This document shows positions 1 to 4,945 of a stretch of 7,293 nucleotides of DNA, in pieces. A program made the position numbers and the translations under genes. The notes under the pieces are model-generated. The model ran no database searches and was not told the DNA's origin. It saw only the letters and a list, made by a program, of their open reading frames with translations. Each line of letters opens with the position of its first letter. Positions within the stretch are counted from its first letter, which is position 1. The stretch comes from a gamma proteobacterium symbiont of Lucinoma myriamae (GTDB lineage: Bacteria; Pseudomonadota; Gammaproteobacteria; GRL18), in the NCBI GenBank assembly GCA_025655635.1, contig JAHXIM010000136.1, positions 1 to 7,293 on the forward strand, written 5' to 3'.

Positions 1-87
1 ATTCATTACGGTTAGTGAACCGCCCATTGCGGACCCGCATGATGGGTGGTGTGGGGGCTGTAGGAGAGAAACCTGTGGCTACCCGAT
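1..87 (+). mobile_element. 3' end of a group II intron (domains V and VI), cut by the window edge
   Basis: This is the catalytic 3' tail of a self-splicing retroelement; its body and any reverse transcriptase/maturase gene would lie to the left. Seen directly: a domain V-like hairpin, with 19-27 pairing with 42-50 (9 bp, one G-U), a two-base bulge T40-G41, then 28-31 pairing with 36-39 around the tetraloop GACC. A domain VI-like hairpin follows at once: 53-64 pairs with 72-84 (12 bp including G-U pairs), leaving a single bulged A at 81. That A is the seventh base from a terminal GAT ending at 87, as expected for a branch-point adenosine and an intron ending in AY. The overall wording (GAACCGCC, GGACCCGCAT, GGTGGTGTGGG, ACCCGAT) matches intron tails commonly found after proteobacterial maturase genes. 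The intron runs antisense to the his operon, 44 nt past the hisE stop. Intron class was not assigned. Confidence 0.85.
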
Positions 88-131
88 TATAGATCATAGT
101 TATTGACCATTATATTATTTAATTGTCTTAT

Positions 132-452
132 TTACTTCTTACGGTTAGCTTTTTCTTCAATGCCTGACAGGCCAAAACGGCGTGACAGCTCATTGAGCAC
201 GTCATCAGGGCCGAGGCCGTGATGGGATAACATGACCAGACTATGAAACCATAAATCGGCAGTTTCATAAATAATTTCTTCTTTATTGCCGCCCTTGGAA
301 GCAATGATTGTTTCCGTAGCTTCTTCACCTACTTTTTTTAAGATAGCATCCAGACCTTTGTGATGCAGTTTTGCCACATAAGAAGATTCAGGATCGGCGC
401 TCTTACGTTCTTCGAGTGTCTGAGCAAGTTGTTCTAATGTATTGTTTGACAT
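132..452 (-). CDS. hisE: Phosphoribosyl-ATP pyrophosphohydrolase HisE
   Basis: Cytosolic enzyme for histidine step 2, hydrolysing phosphoribosyl-ATP to phosphoribosyl-AMP and pyrophosphate. The 106-residue product has the usual length of a stand-alone HisE and is an all-alpha MazG-like fold. Visible signatures are Y25-V-A-K-L, the acidic metal-binding helix K-K-V-G-E-E-A-T-E (E43, E44, E47) and the second helix E63-T-A-D66-L-W. It is the last gene of the cluster, after hisI, with 25 nt between the hisI stop and this ATG. No proper Shine-Dalgarno lies upstream: the gap is a 7-nt repeat reading GAAATAA, so translation may depend on ribosomes arriving from hisI. No terminator hairpin is visible after the TAA (132-134); 44 nt of AT-rich DNA leads into the intron tail. 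In enterics this domain is fused to HisI; here it is separate. Confidence 0.96.
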   Translation of the reverse strand: MSNNTLEQLAQTLEERKSADPESSYVAKLHHKGLDAILKKVGEEATETIIASKGGNKEEIIYETADLWFHSLVMLSHHGLGPDDVLNELSRRFGLSGIEEKANRKK

Positions 453-456
453 GCTT

Positions 457-484
457 TTATTTCTTATTTCTTATTTCTTATTTT
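457..484 (-). repeat. Heptanucleotide tandem repeat at the hisI/hisE junction
   Basis: On the + strand TTATTTC occurs three times in perfect tandem (457-463, 464-470, 471-477), followed by a near copy TTATTTT (478-484). On the coding strand each unit reads GAAATAA, so it carries a TAA, and a period of 7 places stops in all three frames. The fourth, imperfect copy includes the hisI stop codon (478-480). The array fills nearly the whole hisI-hisE gap where the hisE ribosome-binding site should be. Confidence 0.9.
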
Positions 485-903
485 TTATAGATATCATCAG
501 GATTTTTAATGACGGGTTCAACTGCCTGCCAGTGTTTCTGGTCATCAGCGCCATTAGTCAATTCAAAATAAAAACAGCTCTCACGGCCTGTATGGCAGGC
601 AATTCCGCCGATTTGTTCAATGCTCATAAGCACTACATCTTTGTCACAATCGACACGCAGTGATTTTATTTTTTGCACATGACCGGACTCTTCACCTTTA
701 GGCCAGATTTTTGCTCGTGAACGTGACCAGTATACGGCACGACCAGAGTCAACGCTCATGGCTAAAGATTCACGGTTCATCCAGGCAAACATGACGACTT
801 TGCCGGTTTTTTCATCCTGAGCAATCGCAGGGATCAGTCCCTGCTCATCCCATTTTAATTCATCCAGCCAATTTTGCTTGTTTAACTTATCTTGCTCAGT
901 CAC
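478..903 (-). CDS. hisI: Phosphoribosyl-AMP cyclohydrolase HisI
   Basis: Cytosolic zinc- and magnesium-dependent enzyme for histidine step 3, opening the adenine ring of phosphoribosyl-AMP to give ProFAR. Starting at GTG 901-903 gives about 141 residues, normal for a monofunctional HisI. Signatures (numbered from the GTG start): the segment W-S-R-S-R around 59-63 followed by W-P-K-G-E-E-S-G-H-V-Q, the metal site D85-C86-D87-x-D89, and the zinc ligands C103-H104-T-G and C110-F. An in-frame TTG at 907-909 would add two residues, but only the GTG has a well-spaced AAGAG (8 nt). It lies 30 nt after hisF in the same direction and is followed by hisE across the heptanucleotide repeat. Identification is firm; the exact start codon is less so. 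Confidence 0.95.
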   Translation of the reverse strand: MTEQDKLNKQNWLDELKWDEQGLIPAIAQDEKTGKVVMFAWMNRESLAMSVDSGRAVYWSRSRAKIWPKGEESGHVQKIKSLRVDCDKDVVLMSIEQIGGIACHTGRESCFYFELTNGADDQKHWQAVEPVIKNPDDIYKK

Positions 904-911
904 TATCAATA

Positions 912-916
912 CTCTT
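912..916 (-). promoter_or_regulatory. Ribosome-binding site that decides the hisI start
   Basis: The coding strand reads AAGAG here. It sits 8 nt before GTG (901-903) but only 2 nt before the alternative TTG (907-909), so the GTG is favoured. This is inference from spacing only. Confidence 0.55.
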
Positions 917-933
917 AAGTGTATATACTGTTT

Positions 934-1713
934 TTACAGGCGCATTTCAATGCCTTTGTCAGCCATATGACGTTTTGCTTCACCGATACTGTATTCTGCA
1001 AAATGAAAAATACTGGCGGCTAAAACGGCATCAGCATGGCCTTCAATCACACCTTCGGCCAGATGATCCAGATTACCTACACCGCCAGAGGCAATCACAG
1101 GTACAGCAACATTGTCACTAATGGTACGGGTAAGAGGTAAATCAAAACCATTTTTGACGCCATCATTATCCATACTGGTGACTAATAATTCTCCGGCACC
1201 ATAGGATACCATCTTTTTCGACCACTCAATGGCATCAATACCTGTGGGTTTGCGGCCGCCATGGGTGAAAATTTCCCAACGAGGAGGCTGGTCATCTGTT
1301 TTTCCAGCGACTTGTTTGGCATCAATGGCCACTACAATGCATTGATTGCCAAATTTTTCTGCGGCTTCTCGAACAAATTCAGGATTAGCAACGGCTGCTG
1401 AATTAATGGCCACTTTGTCTGCGCCGGCATTGAGCATCATGCGTACGTCTTCTACTGTACGAATTCCACCACCCACAGTGAGAGGAATAAAAATTTCACC
1501 AGCCACTTGTTCGACTACATGAACAATGGTATCACGGCCTTCATGGGTTGCTGTAATATCAAGAAATGTCAATTCGTCAGCGCCTTCGCTATTATAACGT
1601 CGGGCGACTTCTACAGGATCGCCAGCATCTCGAATATCAACAAATTGAACGCCTTTGACGACACGGCCTTTATCGACATCAAGGCAGGGGATTATACGTT
1701 TTGCTAGTGCCAT
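934..1713 (-). CDS. hisF: Imidazole glycerol phosphate synthase cyclase subunit HisF
   Basis: The (beta/alpha)8-barrel subunit of IGP synthase. With HisH it uses ammonia and PRFAR to make imidazole glycerol phosphate and AICAR (step 5), the AICAR returning to purine synthesis. The 259-residue product is full length. Both catalytic aspartates are visible: D12 in K-R-I-I-P-C-L-D and D131 in V-V-A-I-D-A-K. The phosphate-binding loops T-V-G-G-G-I (79-84) and I-A-S-G-G-V are intact, as are T-S-M-D-N-D-G and the C-terminal A-A-S-I-F-H-F. A good Shine-Dalgarno AGGA (complement of 1720-1723) stands 6 nt before the ATG at 1711-1713. It lies 65 nt after hisA; its partner hisH is two genes upstream, so the subunits are presumably made from one mRNA. 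Nothing looks damaged. Confidence 0.98.
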   Translation of the reverse strand: MALAKRIIPCLDVDKGRVVKGVQFVDIRDAGDPVEVARRYNSEGADELTFLDITATHEGRDTIVHVVEQVAGEIFIPLTVGGGIRTVEDVRMMLNAGADKVAINSAAVANPEFVREAAEKFGNQCIVVAIDAKQVAGKTDDQPPRWEIFTHGGRKPTGIDAIEWSKKMVSYGAGELLVTSMDNDGVKNGFDLPLTRTISDNVAVPVIASGGVGNLDHLAEGVIEGHADAVLAASIFHFAEYSIGEAKRHMADKGIEMRL

Positions 1714-1778
1714 TCTTTATCCTGTGATAAGTTTTTCCTGAACATGTGAGTTGATTAACAGCTGTATTCTTTCTGATA

Positions 1779-2519
1779 TTATTTTGCTAAGAGATCGTCG
1801 GCTAATTGCTGACCGGCAGCAAAATCTAATGTGCCTTCATAGATGGCACGACCGGTAATGGCACCGGAGATACCATGATGGGCGACCTTACAAATGGCTT
1901 CAACATCCTTGAGATCATGAATGCCGCCGGAAGCAATAACTGGAATACTGATAGCTTCTGCCAGAGCCGCAGTATTTGCTACATTTGCGCCCTGCATCAT
2001 GCCGTCACGGCTGATATCGGTATAAATAATGGCATCGACACCATCATTTTCAAAGCGTTTGGAGAGATCAAATAAATCAACATCGGATACTTCAGCCCAG
2101 CCCTTAATTGCGACCTTGCCATCAAGTGCATCCAGACCGACAATGACATTACCAGGGAATTCTTTACAAAGCTGTGTAACAAAATCAGGATCTTCAACTG
2201 CTTTAGTGCCAATAATAACATAGGCAACACCGGCATCAAGATAAGCTTCAACGGTTTCTATAGTGCGAATGCCGCCGCCGATTTCAACCGGCAGATCAGG
2301 ATAGGTTTTGGTGATTTCCTGAATAATTTCACCATTAACCGGTTTTCCTTCAAAAGCACCATTTAAATCAACCAGGTGCAGTCTTCGAGCACCTGAACCG
2401 TACCAGCGACCCGCCATTTCAACCGGGTTATCCGAAAAAACCGTATCATCATCCATACGTCCCTGGCGTAAGCGGACACATTGACCATCTTTTAAATCGA
2501 TAGCAGGTATTAATATCAT
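1779..2519 (-). CDS. hisA: ProFAR isomerase HisA
   Basis: Amadori-type isomerase converting ProFAR to PRFAR, histidine step 4; a cytosolic (beta/alpha)8 barrel related to HisF. The 246 residues match the family length. The catalytic aspartates are D8 (I-P-A-I-D-L-K-D-G) and D130 (V-G-L-D-A-L-D-G). Phosphate-binding motifs are E-I-G-G-G-I-R (79-85) in the first half and I-A-S-G-G-I in the second, plus T-D-I-S-R-D-G-M. The start ATG (2517-2519) has a weak GAG about 9 nt upstream. It sits between hisH (69 nt upstream) and hisF (65 nt downstream). Paralogy with HisF was considered, but the N-terminus M-I-L-I-P-A-I-D-L is typical of HisA and not of HisF. Confidence 0.98.
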   Translation of the reverse strand: MILIPAIDLKDGQCVRLRQGRMDDDTVFSDNPVEMAGRWYGSGARRLHLVDLNGAFEGKPVNGEIIQEITKTYPDLPVEIGGGIRTIETVEAYLDAGVAYVIIGTKAVEDPDFVTQLCKEFPGNVIVGLDALDGKVAIKGWAEVSDVDLFDLSKRFENDGVDAIIYTDISRDGMMQGANVANTAALAEAISIPVIASGGIHDLKDVEAICKVAHHGISGAITGRAIYEGTLDFAAGQQLADDLLAK

Positions 2520-2576
2520 GGGGTATTTCTCACTAATATTTTTAGTTATATCAATTGTAATAAAGCTGATTTGCTG

Positions 2577-2607
2577 CAGTCTGAGTTATTAACAGCCTGA
2601 GCTATTA
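2577..2607 (-). repeat. 16-nt tandem duplication over the hisH stop codon
   Basis: Two 15-base units, 2577-2591 and 2593-2607, are 13/15 identical at a period of 16. On the coding strand they read TAATAGCTCAGGCTG and TAATAACTCAGACTG. The duplication covers the last codons of hisH and yields two consecutive in-frame TAA codons (2589-2591, then 2586-2588). Confidence 0.8.
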
Positions 2608-3290
2608 TAAGTACCATCCCAACCTATAAAATTGGCAAACAGCTGTATACCGGCATCAGAACTTTTTTCCGGGTGGAACTGTGTGGCAAAAATGTTTTCC
2701 TGAGCCAGAGCAACGCAAACCGGGTGACCGTATACGGTTGACCCGGCTATCGGTTCGGGTGATTGAGGCACAACAAAATAGCTATGGACAAAATAGAAAC
2801 GCTGATTTTGAGGAATATTTTGCCACAAAGGATGTTTAATCTGCTGATTAACCTGATTCCAGCCCATATGAGGGATTTTTAAGTGATTATCTGCAGCTTC
2901 ACTGGCAAGCGGATCACTTAGCTGATCGGCAAAACGTTCCACTTCACCGGGTATAATATCAAGGCAATTAACACCGTCATTTTCAGCACTATGAGTCATT
3001 AAGGCCTGCATACCGATGCAGATACCTAAAAAGGGTTTGCTGGCAGCGGCTTGCTTTATAGTATCAATGAGATCCAGGCGTTCCATTTCACCGATGCAGT
3101 CACGTATTGAGCCAACGCCGGGTAAGACAACCCGATCAGCACTGGCAATCTGTTGTTTGTCTGAAGTGACAAGGACTTTGGCATGAGTATCTGCGTGCTC
3201 TAATGCTTTAGCAACAGAGTGCAAATTACCCATGCCGTAGTCAATAACAGCGACTGTAGTAGAAAGTGTAGAAGGTGTAGAAAGCGTCAT
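2589..3290 (-). CDS. hisH: Imidazole glycerol phosphate synthase glutaminase subunit HisH
   Basis: Class I glutamine amidotransferase that hydrolyses glutamine and channels ammonia into HisF for histidine step 5. The triad is visible: nucleophile C91 in F-L-G-I-C-I-G-M-Q, with H206 and E208 in Q-F-H-P-E-K-S. The N-terminal V-I-D-Y-G-M-G-N-L and V-L-P-G-V-G motifs are intact. The 233 residues are slightly long: about 12 extra residues, T-L-S-T-P-S-T-L-S-T-T, precede the conserved start and come from a 9-nt tandem repeat, and a short Y-N-S-S-G-C tail arises from the duplication over the stop. The only usable start is ATG 3288-3290, with no recognisable Shine-Dalgarno. It follows hisB by 41 nt, just after a hairpin over the hisB stop region. 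Confidence 0.97.
   Translation of the reverse strand: MTLSTPSTLSTTVAVIDYGMGNLHSVAKALEHADTHAKVLVTSDKQQIASADRVVLPGVGSIRDCIGEMERLDLIDTIKQAAASKPFLGICIGMQALMTHSAENDGVNCLDIIPGEVERFADQLSDPLASEAADNHLKIPHMGWNQVNQQIKHPLWQNIPQNQRFYFVHSYFVVPQSPEPIAGSTVYGHPVCVALAQENIFATQFHPEKSSDAGIQLFANFIGWDGTYNSSGC
3258..3284 (-). repeat. 9-nt tandem repeat (three copies) in the hisH N-terminus
   Basis: The coding strand reads CTTTCTACA, CCTTCTACA, CTTTCTACT, encoding Leu-Ser-Thr, Pro-Ser-Thr, Leu-Ser-Thr at residues 3-11 of HisH. The repeat lies before the conserved beta strand of the amidotransferase fold, so it probably adds a flexible Ser/Thr tail. A period of 9 keeps frame if copy number changes. Confidence 0.85.
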
Positions 3291-3331
3291 AGTTCGTGTG
3301 TTCGTTATATTATTGACTCAAAGAGGCGATA

Positions 3332-3937
3332 TTATAAACTACCCTTAGTCGAAGGGATAGTGCCCTGCATACGCAGGTCGTCACTAACCGCCATACGCAC
3401 GGCACGACCAAATGCTTTAAAGACAGTTTCAGCAATATGATGACTATTGCGACCGCGCAGATTATCAATGTGCAGACTAACCAGTGCATGATTGACAAAG
3501 CCTTGAAAAAATTCATGAAATAACTCGGTATCAAAATCACCTACAGTCTCTCGCTGATAATCAACGTGATGCTCTAAACCGGGACGGCCGGAAAAATCAA
3601 TCACCACACGGGATAGTGCTTCATCAAGAGGGACATAGGCATGGCCATAGCGAGTAATGCCTTTTTTATCTCCTAACGCTTTGTTCATTGCCATACCTAG
3701 CGTTATGCCAATATCTTCTGCCGTGTGATGGGCATCAATGGCTAAATCGCCTTCTGCTTTGATGTTTATATCAATCATGCCATGACGAGCAATCTGGTCA
3801 ATCATGTGCTCTAAAAATGGTACGCCTGTATCAAAGCGACCCACACCCGAACCATCCAGATTGATATCTATCTCAATACGAGTTTCGTTAGTATCACGTT
3901 TAACAGAGGCTTGTCTGTCTAATCGTTTTTCTGGCAT
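3332..3937 (-). CDS. hisB: Imidazoleglycerol-phosphate dehydratase HisB (monofunctional)
   Basis: Manganese-dependent dehydratase making imidazole acetol phosphate, histidine step 6. The 201 residues cover the dehydratase domain only; the N-terminal histidinol-phosphatase half found in enteric HisB is absent, so a separate phosphatase must exist elsewhere. Metal-binding motifs are all present: F-L-E-H44-M, D-A-H70-H71-T-A-E74-D, H141 in E-L-F-H-E-F-F, and N-S-H166-H167-I-A-E170. The C-terminal M-Q-G-T-I-P-S-T-K-G-S-L is the usual family ending. A GGAG (complement of 3949-3952) stands 11 nt before the ATG (3935-3937). It is the first gene of the operon and sits behind a clear sigma70-like promoter in the region shared with fnr. 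Confidence 0.98.
   Translation of the reverse strand: MPEKRLDRQASVKRDTNETRIEIDINLDGSGVGRFDTGVPFLEHMIDQIARHGMIDINIKAEGDLAIDAHHTAEDIGITLGMAMNKALGDKKGITRYGHAYVPLDEALSRVVIDFSGRPGLEHHVDYQRETVGDFDTELFHEFFQGFVNHALVSLHIDNLRGRNSHHIAETVFKAFGRAVRMAVSDDLRMQGTIPSTKGSL
3338..3361 (-). other. Hairpin across the hisB 3' end
   Basis: Arms 3338-3346 and 3352-3361 form 9 bp with one bulged base (A3357 on the + strand) around a 5-nt loop. On the operon mRNA the stem covers the last hisB codons and is followed by UUUAUAAU, too weak a U-tract for a confident intrinsic terminator. It may act as an RNA processing or stability element between hisB and hisH, or be incidental. Confidence 0.4.
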
Positions 3938-4007
3938 TAGCGGTTAAGCTCCATTATATTCTAAAACTAGAATTATTTTTTAAGTATAAAAATGGGTGAA
4001 ACATGGG

Positions 4008-4013
4008 ATTATA
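4008..4013 (-). promoter_or_regulatory. Possible second -10 box for the his operon
   Basis: The - strand reads TATAAT here, with a weak -35 candidate TAAACA 17 nt upstream of it (on that strand). It lies downstream of the stronger promoter and might be a tandem start or chance in AT-rich DNA. Confidence 0.3.
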
Positions 4014-4035
4014 TTCTTTCCCAGAGTCATTGTTT

Positions 4036-4063
4036 ATTATAAGAGTCTAGTAAATATTAGCAA
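4036..4063 (-). promoter_or_regulatory. Sigma70-type promoter of the hisB operon
   Basis: On the - strand a -35 TTGCTA (complement of 4058-4063) is separated by 16 nt from a perfect -10 TATAAT (complement of 4036-4041). Predicted transcription start is near 4029, giving a leader of about 90 nt before hisB. The leader holds a 6-bp hairpin (3958-3963 with 3968-3973), but no run of histidine codons, so his-type attenuation is not supported. Confidence 0.6.
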
Positions 4064-4097
4064 TATCTAAAATTATGCTGTTTTTGTGACGGTATCT

Positions 4098-4105
4098 GGT
4101 ATAGA
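4098..4105 (+). promoter_or_regulatory. Extended -10 promoter of fnr
   Basis: TGG-TATAGA (TG at 4098-4099 is shifted by one from the classical TGN position; hexamer 4100-4105) gives a plausible -10 without a good -35. The predicted start near 4112 falls inside the FNR box, about 33 nt before the ATG. Position is inferred from the hexamer only. Confidence 0.45.
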
Positions 4106-4106
4106 A

Positions 4107-4120
4107 TTGACATTTATCAA
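4107..4120 (+). promoter_or_regulatory. FNR box in front of fnr (likely autoregulatory operator)
   Basis: The sequence TTGAC-ATTT-ATCAA matches the FNR consensus TTGAT-N4-ATCAA at 9 of 10 defined bases. Its centre is about 31 nt before the fnr ATG and over the predicted transcription start, a position that would block RNA polymerase. In E. coli FNR is known to repress its own gene; the same loop is inferred here. Confidence 0.75.
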
Positions 4121-4144
4121 TTATGACTGAATATAGGTACGTTG

Positions 4145-4945
4145 ATGCAACAAAAGACACTTTCTAGCAATTTGCGTAATAAAAAAGTGGTTGACTTACA
4201 TGCTGCAAAGGTGGCCTGTAAAGAATGTAGTCTGCATCAGCTGTGTCTGCCTCGTTCTATTAATGGTTCTGATTTAGAAAAATTGGATAATATCATCGAA
4301 CGTAAAAAACCATTAAAACGTAATGAACATCTTTTTCAAGTCGGTAGTTCTTTTCATTCGATCTATGTCGTTCGTTCAGGTTCTCTCAAAACATATTCAC
4401 CCACAGTTGACGGCCAGGAACAGGTAACAGGTTTTCATCTGCCCGGAGAATTATTAGGCCTGGATGCAATTGGTAAAGGTCGACATCCCTGCGCAGCTAA
4501 AGCGTTAGAAACGACCAGTGTGTGCGAAGTCCCATTTGAGAATTTAGAAGGCTTATCACAGGAGCTGCCTACATTACAGTATCAATTATTACGTTTAATG
4601 AGCAAAGAAATCTTTGATGATCAGGAGCTGATGTTGTTATTGGGTAAAAAAACAGCAGAAGCACGTCTTTCTGCCTTTCTGTTAAGTATTTCCCTGCGTT
4701 TCAAGCAACGAGGTTTTTCTTCAATTGAATTTTACCTGAGTATGTCACGCAATGATATTGCCAATTATTTAGGACTGGCAGTTGAAACGGTGAGTCGTAT
4801 GTTTACCCGTTTTCAGGAAGACGGCTTAATTGAAGCGGAACGTAAACATATCATTTTAAAAGATCGAGAAAATATGCGTCAGATTGCCGGCATGAATGAA
4901 TGCTGTAATGAAACATCAGCAAAAGATTCTCAACAAATTATTTAA
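4145..4945 (+). CDS. fnr: Oxygen-sensing transcriptional regulator FNR
   Basis: Crp/FNR-family regulator that binds DNA as a dimer when it holds an oxygen-labile [4Fe-4S] cluster. From ATG 4145 the product has 266 residues. Cluster ligands are C25-x2-C28-x5-C34 plus C127, and S29 and L33 match the residues beside the cluster in E. coli FNR. The cyclic-nucleotide-like beta roll spans about 45-135, the dimer helix about 137-170, and the helix-turn-helix about 198-228, with recognition helix V-E214-T-V-S217-R218 as in E. coli, predicting TTGAT half-sites. The start is ATG 4145, because AGG at 4135-4137 lies 7 nt away; TTG at 4142-4144 is poorly spaced. The C-terminal N-E-C-C-N tail is longer than in E. 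coli. It is divergent from hisB and overlaps the 3' end of zapE by 4 nt. Confidence 0.97.
   Translation: MQQKTLSSNLRNKKVVDLHAAKVACKECSLHQLCLPRSINGSDLEKLDNIIERKKPLKRNEHLFQVGSSFHSIYVVRSGSLKTYSPTVDGQEQVTGFHLPGELLGLDAIGKGRHPCAAKALETTSVCEVPFENLEGLSQELPTLQYQLLRLMSKEIFDDQELMLLLGKKTAEARLSAFLLSISLRFKQRGFSSIEFYLSMSRNDIANYLGLAVETVSRMFTRFQEDGLIEAERKHIILKDRENMRQIAGMNECCNETSAKDSQQII

Noticed and set aside
88..131. Possible intrinsic terminator or small gene after hisE
   Set aside because: The stretch is AT-rich without a stem-loop; the only start codon opens a frame of a few codons.
128..328. Open frame overlapping hisE on the other frame, and similar frames inside hisF, hisA, hisB, zapE and the kinase
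   Set aside because: They lie entirely within strongly conserved genes, have no family motifs and look like shadows of the real coding frames.
3954..4004. 16-codon open frame on the - strand in the hisB leader (starts M-F-H-P-F) as a his leader peptide
   Set aside because: It has a single histidine codon, no convincing ribosome-binding site and no terminator/antiterminator pair, so classical his attenuation is not supported.
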